From Adiantum capillus-veneris (lineage: Eukaryota > Streptophyta > Polypodiopsida > Polypodiales > Pteridaceae): a stretch of 64,000 nucleotides of DNA. The notes below the pieces were generated by a model, which was not told the DNA's origin, made no database searches, and saw only the letters and a list, made by a program, of their open reading frames with translations. Shown here one piece after another: positions 1 through 9,659 of the stretch. The DNA lies in NCBI GenBank assembly GCA_014529385.2, contig CM043947.1:124714391-124778390 (forward strand), read 5' to 3'. A program made the position numbers and the translations under genes. Within the stretch, counting starts at the first letter, position 1. Every line of letters starts with the position of its first letter.

Positions 1-719
1 AAAACGCTGCTGTTCAGCGATTTTCAGCGTGCTTGTACGCTCCTGGCAGGGTCCGGAGCGGTGCAGAGGGTCTGGAGATGGTGGTGAATCAAAGTCACTG
101 GCCCTGATGGGCTGTAAACAGAGAAAACAGCAGGGGTAGGTGACTGAAATCTGATGATCTGAAGAGGAAGAGGACCGGCAAGGCACCGGATGCCGAGCCG
201 GTGTGGAAGGCAAGATCTGTATGGTCCGGATAGCGCTGCCCCCCTCTTGCAAAAACGCTAGCCTGCTGGCCAAAAACGCTGGCAATTCAGCCCTAAAATG
301 CAGATCTCGTGCCCTCCAGCAAAAACGCAAGGGTCTTCATGTGCATGTGGTGCAAAAAAACTGATGTTCCTGCCCTGCACTTGCTGAAAACGCTGGTGGT
401 TTCTTGCTGGACAGCTCCACCAAAAAACGCAGGTGGAAAACGCAGGTAGAAGAGGAGGCATTTTCGGCAACAAAACAACCTGAGAAGGCTAGCGCTTGCA
501 GCCATAAGCAAAAATGCAAGCAGTTGATGCAAAAAATGCAGGTGGAGGGGGGTCCTCCGCGATGAAAACGCTCCAATTGCCATCGCATCCCTGACTCATG
601 CAAAAACGCTGGCAGATCAGCAAAAAACGCTGGCTGATTCTTCTTGGGAGGAGTACCTGATGTTGATGTAGTGCCTTGAATTATTGAGAGCCTGAAGCTA
701 CTGATACCATGTGATACCA
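1..719. repeat. AAAACGC-rich repetitive region
   Basis: The 7-mer AAAACGC occurs ten times on the plus strand in the first 650 bases (for example at 1, 252, 273, 322, 387, 424, 437, 564, 603 and 624), usually as CAAAAACGCTGG or GAAAACGCAGG, with decayed AAAATGC copies between. The same motif recurs in the LTRs of Gypsy-1 and Gypsy-5. The region is therefore probably retrotransposon leader or LTR sequence read on the minus strand (GCGTTTT). The open frames here carry no recognisable domain and I do not call them genes. Confidence 0.5.
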
Positions 720-720
720 T
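697..720 (-). other. Possible degenerate tRNA-Met primer-binding site next to an LTR end
   Basis: Read on the minus strand, TGGTATCA followed by CAGTAG-like sequence resembles the TGGTATCAGAGC site used by plant LTR elements, and TGGTATCAC is repeated just to its right. DNA beginning TGTGAGAGTGCA follows, roughly like the LTR1 start TGTAAGGTGCA. This is weak evidence for a minus-strand element boundary. It could be chance. Confidence 0.3.
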
Positions 721-731
721 GTGAGAGTGCA

Positions 732-732
732 C

Positions 733-789
<57 letters not shown>
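732..789. repeat. Compound microsatellite (GT)n(GA)n
   Basis: About 12 GT units run directly into about 16 GA units. The long serine-leucine and threonine-histidine frames across it are translation artefacts of the repeat. Positions 790-1039 that follow hold no recognisable gene. Confidence 0.95.
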
Positions 790-793
<4 letters not shown>

Positions 794-1039
794 CCACAAA
801 CGCAAGATATGGTGAAGAGGGGGCGATCAGCCCCCCATGAGTACCATGAGCAGAAGACCCAATACAACAACCAGATGATGGAAGTGGGTACCCCTTGGGC
901 CTCATAAATAGGTGCCCAAGGGGAGGTAGGGCAATGCTTGGAAAAATCCTCCACGACCCAACGAGAAATAAATGAAATATGAGGGCGCCTGGACAAGGTG
1001 GGCAGCCCGATTCATGGGGTGCCACAATCTATAGGTAGC

Positions 1040-2174
1040 TGAAACCGGCCCGTAGGGCGGTAGCCTTTGGCTTTCACTCAAAATTCTTTACTTTAGACAC
1101 ACACAGAGAGAACTTTGGAGAAGTAACCTACGACGGTAACACTTAAAGCACACACACGGCTCGGATGCTAGAATGCTCCGAGCAGACGCCGACAACCTCT
1201 AGGCCCCAAAATTGGCGCCCCTTTCGGTATCTCTTTATACTTTAAGAGGGTAAATTACAAGAACAGTCCTCGGAATTCTTTACTTGTATCCAGCTAGATA
1301 CCACCTGTTCTGGCAAAATTTCGACAACATAACAACCCCAAAACTTGCCTGAAACCAATTCCCCTGTTGGAACTCGCTTCTATTGACATAAACCCTCTAA
1401 ATTCAGCACGCTGTATTTACTGGTTTTTGCCCTGTTTTCAGCCCTAAACAGTCTCTAAACTGTCCTCTTACAGTGGGGCACTGTTCCCAATGGTTCTGGC
1501 ATCCGTATGGCTGAAAAACAGTCAAAATTCAGCGTGTAACCAGCACTGAAAACGCACATGTACGATGAGGTTATCACCCTCACCGGTGCCTGCTTTTGGA
1601 GCAGCAGTTAGCTACTCCTGTTCCTGCTCAAAGACGCTCTTGCCTCAGCAAAAACGCACGTAACCACACAGTTGTACATGAGTCAAGTGAAGAGCCCTCT
1701 TGTGGGGCGTCACATTACTGCACGTAGGGGAGAGAGAGAACAGTGTGAAGTGTGCAAGACGCGACTTCTTGCACCACACTGTACATGAGAAGAAAAGCTT
1801 GCAATCAATAGCTCTTAACCTGTGACAGCTTGCAAATGAGGCTTCCCAAGCTACAAATCGAACGCCCCCTTTTGCTGCATGAGGAAAGTCCACCAAAAGG
1901 TGCCACTTGGCACATTTACATTCAATTTTTCGTTTCGGGGTTGCCGCTTAAAAATCTCCCTACTGGTTGTCGAGTTGACTTTGCAATAGAATTCTAAAAT
2001 GTTCCCCTTGTCATTCCAGAGGTAATGACACGAATAGATTTCGTGGCCCAAAATAGCAATTCCCTACATTTTAGGAGATGCTTCCATTGGGCTCCCACTG
2101 GTCTTCTGACCATCTATCCCCACTGGGACCGCATCCAAAAATGCAATGTGGCCCAACTGTTCGGTACTTTCCTT
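1040..2174 (-). mobile_element. Gypsy-2 3' LTR (LTR6), left part, split by Gypsy-1
   Basis: The repeat starts TGAAACCGGCCCG and matches, base for base over most of its length, the solo LTR6 copy at 5799-7246. At 2174 it stops where the Gypsy-1 LTR begins, and its missing last ~290 bases reappear at 9660-9947 on the other side of Gypsy-1. It is therefore one LTR interrupted by a later insertion. It holds the GGCCCCAAA...CCCCTTTCGG block shared by several LTR families here (from 1202). Minus orientation is inferred from the purine tract and integrase to the right of its other half. Confidence 0.8.
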
Positions 2175-3631
2175 TGCAGCGGAATGAATGTTTGAACTTT
2201 GCTCAAGATGAGTGCTCAGAACTGTGCTCGAGGTTCCTTTTGTTCCTATGGAAGGGAGAGCCTTCCGTTCTTAATGAGAGAGTGCAATGATCACAAACAA
2301 GTGAATGGACATTGTGCATGAGAGTGTGTGAGACTGAGAGATAGAGAGAGAAGAGAAATACGACACCAAAGACGTTGTAAAACCCTCCTCCGAAGGCCCC
2401 ACTCTCATTGGCGAGAGTGGTCTACTATTGATTACACAAACTGGTACAAAGTGGATGCATGTGACTGATGCAAGTCTAGGCTAGACCGATGTCGCCGACG
2501 GGGATGACGAGACCGATCGAAGGGCTGAAAATAGGTGCTCTTGTCCTGCTGTCCAAAAATGTCAGGGGCTGAAATCTGTTGCTGCTGAAAACGCAAGGAA
2601 AAACGCTGGTTTACTGGTCTTTACTTGCTGAATTCTGCTGTCGTGATGAGGCTGAAAATGCTATGGAAATGGGGGCGACAATGGCCTGTTGCAAACACCA
2701 ATGGCTGAGATCTGTGGCGATGAGTGCTTGGATGAAAAACGCTACGGCTGAGAGGTCTTGGCGATGAAGCTATGGCTGAAAACGCCAAGTGCTGGAATCT
2801 GATGGCGAGGGTGACTTGCTGATGAAAAACGCTAGGTGAAGGGGTGTCTTGCTTGGAGGGAAAACGCCACCGAGGGGAGGATCTTGCTGAGAAGTTGCCT
2901 GTTGAGCAAGGTGCTCCTGCTGCCTCTTCTGCCAATTAGTGCTAGCCTAGGTTTGCTTATATACAACCTTATATACCTAGATGAATCCAGGATATACCCA
3001 GATTCACCCGTAAGGGAAAGTGCAAGGTATAGACTCATGGTAGTCACCCACGAGACAATATAACCATCAGCTCCATCATGCATAGTATTGACTAAATACC
3101 ACGACATCCCCACTAACGTCGTCAGTGCCCAATAGTGGGTGTAGAACTAGGTACAAACATATGCTCCCAAACACAACACACACCACACGCACACACACAT
3201 GAGCATACATCAACACAGTTCAGCGTGCTGAGTTTCTGTCATGACTCCGGAGATCAAGGGCAGACTCAGCCATAATGAAGCCTAGCACTAAGAGAAGCGT
3301 TAAATTGGAAAAATTAACCTTACTCAATTTGCCCTACCTACTTTCCGACAAAAGTCACTCAAATTAATAAGTAAAAAATGTCAAAAATAGGTTAAATGCA
3401 CTGGAAAATTCCCCTGAAAGATTCTGATGGATTCTGATGGGAATGCGTATAATCATGTTGTGTGCAACCACAGGATATGCATCTACACTAAGTGCCTGGG
3501 CATGCACGGTCTGCGAACAGACTCACAAAAAGTGTCAGAACACTTGCTAATCTAGACTGACTGGACTGACGGAACCCTTGTCGTGTTGTAGCTTGTCCAC
3601 GAACATAGAGGGTTGGATGTGTCACGTGACA
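2175..3631 (-). repeat. Gypsy-1 3' LTR (LTR1), with internal insertion
   Basis: Matches 8541-9659 from TGCAGCGGAATGAATG to the end GTCACGTGACA. The first ~8 bases of the canonical end (TGTAAGG) are altered. A minus-strand TATA box (TATATAAG) lies at 2956-2963, so the AAAACGC-rich part (2580-2870) falls in the transcribed leader. The polypurine tract abuts the right end. The copy carries an extra 344 bp at 2972-3315. Confidence 0.85.
2972..3315. mobile_element. 344-bp insertion in the 3' LTR with 7-bp target duplication
   Basis: The partner LTR at 8541-9659 reads straight across this point (near 9335), whereas here 344 bp intervene, flanked by the direct repeat AACCTTA at 2965-2971 and 3316-3322. 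The partner has AAACTTA at the target. No clear terminal inverted repeat was seen; the right end is A-rich (GGAAAAATT). The class is unknown: a SINE or a small DNA transposon is possible. It lies a few bases upstream of the LTR's own TATA box. Confidence 0.7.
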
Positions 3632-3647
3632 TCCCCTCCTTTTCAAA
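3632..3647 (-). other. Gypsy-1 polypurine tract
   Basis: On the minus strand TTTGAAAAGGAGGGGA ends directly at the 3' LTR start TGTCACGTGAC. This is the expected position of the plus-strand primer of an LTR retrotransposon. Gypsy-5 has the same arrangement at 61117. Confidence 0.75.
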
Positions 3648-3830
3648 GTGAGGTACTGGTACCGAACTGTATCACGTCGAGGGAGATCGCCAATAGCATC
3701 CGGAATCCTGGAAGGAACTCTTCGCCGGCCCACTCGGATGTGTGGGTCGTGCGATACTTGGTCTTCATATAGGGCTGCAACGCTTGCTTCTTTGGGCCGC
3801 GTCGAAAGCGGCACAATCGACGCGGCACAA
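3640..3830 (-). pseudogene. Gypsy-1 C-terminal polyprotein tail fragment
   Basis: The minus-strand frame contains MKTKYRTTHTSEWAGEEF and ends near the polypurine tract. The same ~40-residue tail (KF/KY..THT.EWA....) occurs in Gypsy-5 at 61120-61260, so it is a family character. I infer that it is the end of a pol polyprotein of the autonomous relative. Domain identity is not certain. Confidence 0.5.
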
Positions 3831-3977
3831 AGTCTTCTATGGCTCCTTCAAGGCTTCAACTTCGTCGAGAGTCATGCTTCTTTCTTCTTCAAGAATCTTC
3901 ATGGCTGAAAATTCCTGAAATCATTTCCAACACAAAACCCTGAACACACCTATTCCATGTAAAGTGAGTGGAAAAAA

Positions 3978-4637
3978 TCATGTCGTCCTAATAGACTGTG
4001 CATGCAATGTAGAAGAACAAAGAGACGGAGTGCCAAACCGTTCACCACACACACGCAAACAATGAGATCGAATCTTTCTCTTCTGATCGTAAGCAATTAA
4101 TTGTGGCAATTCATAGCGGAAATGCCTATGCTTGGTGCTCATACTTTCATGTGCTCTTTCTACAAATGTGTCATGCCAAGGAAGAGACATGGAATGTGAC
4201 TTCCTTGAATGCATACTTTTCAGCTTTTCATGAACAATCTGCATACATCCGTGCTCATTCATGAGTGAAACGTGCTCAACGTACAATATGTCATGCCTAA
4301 GAAAAGGGATCACATAAAGACGCTGACAAAAATATAGGAAACGATCACGAATGAAACACTCAAACAATGCGTGTGTACTAATCATGCAAACACATAATAC
4401 TTCATGTGAGAGTTCTTTGGACCTAGGCTCGAGAGCCAAGATCGATTCTTCGTGATTGATCGAATCTGCAACGAGGTTAGCTTCGCTAGAAAAAGCATCA
4501 ACTAACTCCTCATCCTTGTGAACAATCACGTCATCTTCATGCAAATCATCATGCTTGTGAGAAATCACATCTTGATCATGCAAATCATCATGCTTGTCAT
4601 TGTCATCCAAATCATTCTGCTCATCATTATCATTCAA
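3978..4637 (-). CDS. Unidentified acidic, His/Asp-rich ORF of Gypsy-1
   Basis: This 219-residue frame is open throughout. Its N-terminal quarter is built of short acidic repeats such as DDLHDQDV, KHDDLHEDDV and NDLDDNDKHDD, followed by a cysteine- and histidine-containing part (MISTHALFECF, HSRKSHSMSLPWHD, SHCLRVCGERF). I recognise no family. It sits where RT and integrase would lie in an autonomous gypsy element, between protease and the 3' LTR. It may be the remnant of the protease-RT linker, a captured sequence, or an accessory protein. The frame may have started upstream of 4637, since related acidic code continues toward 4730. Translation is not demonstrated. Confidence 0.4.
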   Translation of the reverse strand: MNDNDEQNDLDDNDKHDDLHDQDVISHKHDDLHEDDVIVHKDEELVDAFSSEANLVADSINHEESILALEPRSKELSHEVLCVCMISTHALFECFIRDRFLYFCQRLYVIPFLRHDILYVEHVSLMNEHGCMQIVHEKLKSMHSRKSHSMSLPWHDTFVERAHESMSTKHRHFRYELPQLIAYDQKRKIRSHCLRVCGERFGTPSLCSSTLHAQSIRTT

Positions 4638-4733
4638 ATCATCATGCTTAGCATCATGCCAATCTTGTGTATCATGCTTTGGAGAAGACGAGACCGAGAG
4701 AGTCTCCTTCTCCTGAATCCGTTCAATCTTCGC

Positions 4734-5216
4734 CTACACATTAGCAATGAGAGATGGAGAATGAACAACTTGCTCTCCACGAATGACAATGGGAGAGTCA
4801 CTTTTGGCATTGAAAGTGAACGTATTTTCCGTCGAATCAATGAGAGGGTTATGCTCACGAAACCATCGAATGCCCAAAATCATATCACATCCTGAGAGAG
4901 GAGACAAAAAATTTTCTATGGAAAGCAGCTTGTTGAACTGTAAACAACACATCAAGGCACTCTTTCGTGATGAGAGAGTCCATACCAGGAGCGAAGCCAG
5001 AGACCTCGAGAGGAGATTTCTAACCTACCTCTAGGCGGGCTCTCTCAACAAGAGGGGGACTGATCACATCATGCATACTGCCTGGGTCAAACAATATGAC
5101 AAAACGTTGCCCCGTCATATGACCATAACATTTAATAAGAGACTCATCAATGGGAGAGTCAGGAGAAACTTGGGGCACACTCGTGTTGTCATTGATTGCA
5201 TTGACAAAGGAAGTGG
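4734..5216 (-). pseudogene. Gypsy-1 aspartic protease, broken
   Basis: Just downstream of gag the minus strand encodes ILFDPGSMHDVIS, matching the retropepsin active-site loop (D-S/T-G form, here DPGS), and then SGCDMILGIRWF, the conserved second half of gypsy proteases. Stop codons at the gag-protease join and inside the domain show that it is not functional as it stands. The same region in Gypsy-5 (61269-61778) is open but has lost the active-site aspartate. Confidence 0.7.
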
Positions 5217-5217
5217 G

Positions 5218-5798
5218 TTATGTGGATTCTTTAGATTCATTAGAGTCAAGCTTAGAACATGTCCTTTTTATGTGACCCTTAATGTGACAATGAAAACGAC
5301 GACCTTCCTTAGAATAAGTGTTTTGCTCTTCCGACGTGATGTATCCTCCTAAAACTCCTTTTGCTACCTTTTCATATGGAGTAAGCTTAGGTTTAGCAAT
5401 TGTGTTAGCCTTACCCTTATGTTCATTTGAAGAATTCTTTTCTGAGAGACTATTGGAAGATTGGTCAAAAGAGTTACCATTCTTACCGTTCTTACCATTC
5501 TGAGGGTTCTGAGAAGTCTGGGAGGTACTTGTGGAAGTCTTGTTCTCCTTAGGCTTTCCCTTGTTGTGCTTCATCTCCTGTGCGAGAGCAATTCCTACCG
5601 CCTTGTTGAGATCGATTGGATCGAGCACCTCGACATCGTACTTAATATACTCGTCCAATCCATAAAGGAATGCCTCTTTGCGCTCATCATCCAACTTGCG
5701 TAATTGGGTACCTAGCTGCGAAACACGATTAGAGAAAGACATCACTGGCATACCATTTTGCTTGAGAGCGCGCCAATCGTCCTTCAATCGTGCGAGGT
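5218..5798 (-). pseudogene. Gypsy-1 gag, C-terminal part
   Basis: The frame encodes the second half of a retrotransposon gag domain (LKDDWRALKQ, FSNRVSQLGTQLRKL, EAFLYGLDEYIKYDVEV), a lysine/serine-rich linker, and a degenerate zinc knuckle (HCHIKGHIKRTC). The N-terminal half of the same gag is at 7252-8077. The two halves are separated by a solo LTR6 whose 5-bp duplication GAGGT marks the exact break. Gag normally packages element RNA into cytoplasmic particles. Confidence 0.8.
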
Positions 5799-7246
5799 TG
5801 AAACCGGCCCGAGGGACGGTAAGCATTGGCTTTCACCCGAAATTCTTTACTTTAGACACACACACAGAGCCCTTAGCAGAGAAAACCTACGACGTGAATA
5901 CACACGGTTCGGCAGCTAGAATGCCCCGACGACAACCTGTAGGCCCCAAAATTGGCGCCCCTTTCGGTATTTCTTTATTCTTTGAGAGGGAAAGTTGCAA
6001 AGTAAGGTCCTGGGAATCCCTTACCCGTATCACAAAAGATACTACCTGATTTGGCCAAATTTCGGCAACATAACAACCCCAAAACTTGCGCGGAATCAAC
6101 TCCCCTGCTGGATCTCACTTGCACTGGCGTAAACCCTCTAATTCCTGCCCAAAAACAGTAAATTCAGCCCGCTGTATTTACTGGTTTTTGTCCTGTTTTC
6201 AGCCCCAAACAGTCCCCTAGCTATCCTCTGCCAGTGGGGCACGATCCCAAAGGTTTTGACGTCCATATGGCTGAAAAACAGTCAATTTCCTGCGCATACA
6301 CAGCACTGAATTTGCACCTGTACGGTGAGGACCCTCACTGGTGCCTACTTTGGAGTAGCGGCTAGCTACCCTTGTGCTTGCTCAAGGAGGCTCTTGCCTC
6401 AGCACAAAAGCATGAACCCACACAGCTGTACATCAATCAAATGAAAAGCCCTCTTGTGGGGCATCACATAACTGCACGTAGGGGAGAGAGAGAGCAGTGT
6501 GTAGCGTGCAGTGCATCACTCCTAGCACCACACTGTACATGGGAGGGAAAGAAAGCACTCCGGAGCTCTTAACCTGTGACAAAAACCCAAATGAAGCCTC
6601 TCCCAGCTTAAAAATCAGCGCCCTTTTTTCTGCATGAGGCAAGTTCATGAAAAATTGCCACTTGACGCATTTACAAGCTTTCGCCTGTTTCGGGGTTGCC
6701 GCCTAAAAATCTTCCGATCGGTCGCCCAATTGACTTCGCGACAAAGTTGTGAAGTGTTTCCCTAATCATACCGAAGGTAATGACACGAACACATTTCGTG
6801 GCTCAAAATAGCAGTTCCCTCAATTTTAGGAAATGATTCCGTTGGGCTCCCTATGGTCATCTGACCATCTATCCTCATTGGGACCGCATCCAAAAATACA
6901 ATGTGGCCAAACTGTCGAATATTTTCTGTTGGTAGTCCCACCTTGAGTTTATGCCTTTATTGAGTTTACTTCCTAGTATCCACCAACTTGCTAAGTGCGA
7001 CGGGGGGACCTACATGATCTTGCTCTGAGCCTAGACATCCTCTTACTATACAAATTCCAGTGCCGACCACTACCCATCTGCGGGTAAAACTACCGTTCAC
7101 ATTGGCCATACAATGTCCGACCATTTTCTACTTCAAAAAGAGGGTCTCAAAAATAAAACAAAACCCATTGGAAAGAAACCAACAACTAAAGTTGGCAGTT
7201 GCCACGTCCTCGTGACATAGTTAACAGCTGCCACGTCCTCGTGACA
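5799..7246 (-). mobile_element. Solo LTR6 inserted in Gypsy-1 gag
   Basis: The insert begins TGAAACCGG, ends CTCGTGACA, and is flanked by the 5-bp direct repeat GAGGT (5794-5798 and 7247-7251). Both sides are the same gag domain. At 1448 bp with no internal coding sequence it is a solo LTR, left by recombination between the two LTRs of an inserted element. It is the intact reference for the split LTR6 at 1040-2174 plus 9660-9947. Its right end holds an imperfect 29-bp direct duplication (about 7189-7246). Confidence 0.85.
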
Positions 7247-7251
7247 GAGGT

Positions 7252-8077
7252 ACTGAGGTGGCATAAACCGCGCCTTGAGCTTGTCTTGGAAATCAACCCA
7301 ATTGAAGGAAAGGGGCGTGAATTTGTCGGCTTCCTCTAGGTGCGCGGCTAACTGTGCCTCTTGCCATGCGTGGTACCAATTGATGGCATCACCGGCAAGG
7401 TACATAGCTACCGTCAAAACCTTGCTATTTCCTGTCTTCTTAATTGTCGCAAAATAAGCATTAAATTGATGCAACCAAGAATGAATAACTGTAGCATCCA
7501 TCTTACCATCGTACTTACTGAAAGTCAACTTCTTTGTGACGGGGTTGTTGGAGTCCGCATCCCGACTTGCGCCACTTGAGGAACTACCAACATCTTTGGC
7601 TGGTTCGCACTTCGAGGCAAGAACTTGTTGAACCAATTCTTGAGTGCGTAGGTCTCTTTGAACCTCACGATCGGCCTCCAAGGCCGCTCGTCTTGCTTCG
7701 GCTTCCTCCTTTCTTTGTGCTTTTCTGTCTTTTCGTTCATCGCGCTCGCGTTCCAAGGCAATGCGAGTCGCTTCTTGTTGTATTGCTTTTCTTTCTTTTA
7801 GTTCATTGCGCTCGCGTTGCAAGGCAATGCGAGTCGCTTCTTGTTGTTCTGCTTTTCTTTCTAGTTGTGCCATCGCAACGCGATTCGTTTCTTGTTGTTG
7901 TGTCAGCATCTCCAACATCGACTTGACCATCGCCTCCATAGGATTTGGTACAATTCGTGGCGTAGATGGAGAAGGGGGTGGGTCGAACAAACCTCCTGGT
8001 GGGAAAAATTCTTCGCCGCCTCTCTCATGCTCATCACCTGTATGCGAAGTATCCATTCCGTTTCGAGTGATGACCAT
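7252..8077 (-). pseudogene. Gypsy-1 gag, N-terminal part
   Basis: From MVITRNGMD at 8077 the frame runs through a proline-rich N-terminus, a long coiled-coil stretch with the internal repeat QQEATRIAL.RER (about residues 70-110), a serine-rich linker, and the first half of the retrotransposon gag domain (KLTFSKYDGKMDATVIHSW, MYLAGDAINWYHAWQ, FMPPQYL). It stops being gag at 7251, where solo LTR6 enters. The alanine/arginine/glutamate coiled coil is large for gypsy gag and presumably serves oligomerisation. Confidence 0.8.
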
Positions 8078-8527
8078 GCACTATCATCTTTGGTTCTTAA
8101 GTTCACGAGGAACTTGGGTTCTTGCGGATCTTGGTTTCTTGGATTCTTGAGGGTCTTAAGGTCCTTGAGGTTTTTGAGGGTCTTCTTTTGCTTGCAATCT
8201 GTGTTTGAGAAGGATCTTCTCTTCACCCGAGTTTTGCTCTTTTCTGCGTGTGCACCCCTTGGCGGCCTTGCGCTCACACCAAAGTTGCTTTTTCCCACCT
8301 CACGTCGATTGCCGGCCGCTAATTGCACGGTCCGCTCTCAATGAGTGAAAAGAGGCACAAGGGGAGGCTGGACAAGCCTTTCTTTCTTGGGTTTCTTGTC
8401 ACTCTTCAAAAACACGATTAGGAATCGACACGCCCAAGCGAACTTGGGTTCATGCGACCTCAACAAGCAAAAAAATTTCTTTTGATTCTTGTGGTTCTTT
8501 CCTTGAGTGATACAGAACACTGCCAAA
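8078..8527 (-). other. Gypsy-1 untranslated leader between PBS and gag
   Basis: About 450 bases separate the primer-binding site from the gag start. No conserved protein domain is visible. It would contain the packaging signal in an active element. Confidence 0.55.
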
Positions 8528-8539
8528 GCTCTGATACCA
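8528..8539 (-). other. Gypsy-1 tRNA-iMet primer-binding site
   Basis: GCTCTGATACCA on the plus strand is the exact complement of the plant initiator tRNA-Met primer site TGGTATCAGAGC. It lies one base from the LTR end at 8541. This fixes the element's orientation as minus. Confidence 0.95.
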
Positions 8540-8540
8540 A

Positions 8541-9659
8541 TGTAAGGTGCAGCGGAATGAATGTTTGAACTTTGCTCAAGATGAGTGCTCCGAACTGTGC
8601 TCAAGGTTCCTTTTGTTCTTATGGAAGGGAAAGCCTTCCGTTCTTAATGAGAGAGTGCAATGATCACAAACAAGTGAATGGACACTATGCATGAGAGTGT
8701 GTGAGACTGAGAGATAGAGAGAGAAGAGAAATACGACGCCAGAGACGTAAAACCCTCCTCCGAAGGCCCCACTCTCGTTGGCGAGAGTGGTCTACTATTG
8801 ATTACACAAACTGGTACAAAGTGGATGCATGTGACTGATGCAATTCTATGCTAGATCGATGTCGACGACGGGGATGACGAGACCGATCGAAGGGCTGAAA
8901 ATAGGTGCTCTTGTCCTGCTGTCCAAAAATGTCAGGGGCTGAAATCTGCTGCTGCTGAAAACGCAAGGAAAAACGCTGGTTTGCTGGTCTTTACTTGTTG
9001 AATTCTGCTATTGTGATGAGGCTGAAAATGCTATGGAAATGGGGGCGTCAATGGCCTGCTGCAAACGCCAATGGCTGAGATCTGTGGCGATGAGTGCTTG
9101 GATGAAAAACACTAGGGCTGAGAGGTGTTGGCGATGAAGCTATGGCTGAAAACGCCAAGGGCTGGAATCTGATGGCGAGGGTGACTTGCTGATGAAAAAC
9201 GCTAGGTGAAGGAGTGTCTTGCTTGGAGGGAAAACGCCACCAAGGGGAGGATCTTGCTGAGAAGTTGCCTATTGAGCAAGGTGCTCTTGCTACCTCTTCT
9301 GCCAATTAGTGCTAACCTAGGTTTGCTTATATACAAACTTACTCAATTTGCCCTACCTACTTTCCAACAAAAGTCACTTAAATTAATAAGTGAAAAATGT
9401 CAAAAATAGGAAAAATAGGTTAAATGCACTGGAAAATTTCCCTGAAGGATTCTGATGGATTCTGATGGGAATGCATATAACCATGCTATGTGCAACCACA
9501 GGATATGCATCTACACTAAGTGCCTGGGCATGCACGGTCTGCGAACAGACTCACAAAAAGTGCCAGAACACTTGCTAATCTAGACTGACTGGATTGACGG
9601 AACCCTTGTCGTGTTGTAGCTTGTCCACGGACACATAGAGTTGGATGTGTCACGTGACA
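8541..9659 (-). repeat. Gypsy-1 5' LTR (LTR1)
   Basis: 1119 bp, TGTAAGGTGCAG at the left and GTCACGTGACA at the right. The minus-strand TATA box TATATAAG is at 9326-9333, so initiation would be near 9300. The leader then crosses the AAAACGC cluster (8958-9236) and a GA-rich tract near 8710. This is the uninterrupted copy used to define the insertion in the 3' LTR. Confidence 0.9.

Larger units (their letters stand above)
2175..9659 (-). mobile_element. Gypsy-1: near-complete LTR retrotransposon lacking RT and IN
   Basis: Read from right to left: 5' LTR 8541-9659, tRNA-iMet primer site 8528-8539, ~450-base leader, gag 8077-7252 continuing at 5798-5218, protease 5216-4734, an unidentified ORF 4637-3978, a short tail 3830-3640, polypurine tract from 3632, and 3' LTR 3631-2175. 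No reverse transcriptase, RNase H or integrase code lies between protease and the 3' LTR, so the element cannot move unaided. The two LTRs are very similar apart from a 344-bp insert, so it looks fairly young. The gag is broken by a solo LTR6. The element sits inside the LTR6 of Gypsy-2. Confidence 0.8.

Noticed and set aside
4518-4895. Plus-strand Ile/Met-rich frame of 125 residues that looks membrane-like
   Set aside because: It is the complement of the acidic repeat ORF on the minus strand. The hydrophobicity comes from reading GAT/CAT repeats in reverse.
7567-8344. Plus-strand frames of 119-159 residues
   Set aside because: They are antisense to the Gypsy-1 gag coiled coil and leader, which has recognisable gag motifs on the minus strand.
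8528-8539. tRNA gene match for the Met sequence
   Set aside because: Only 12 bases match, next to LTR ends. These are primer-binding sites; no cloverleaf sequence surrounds any of them.
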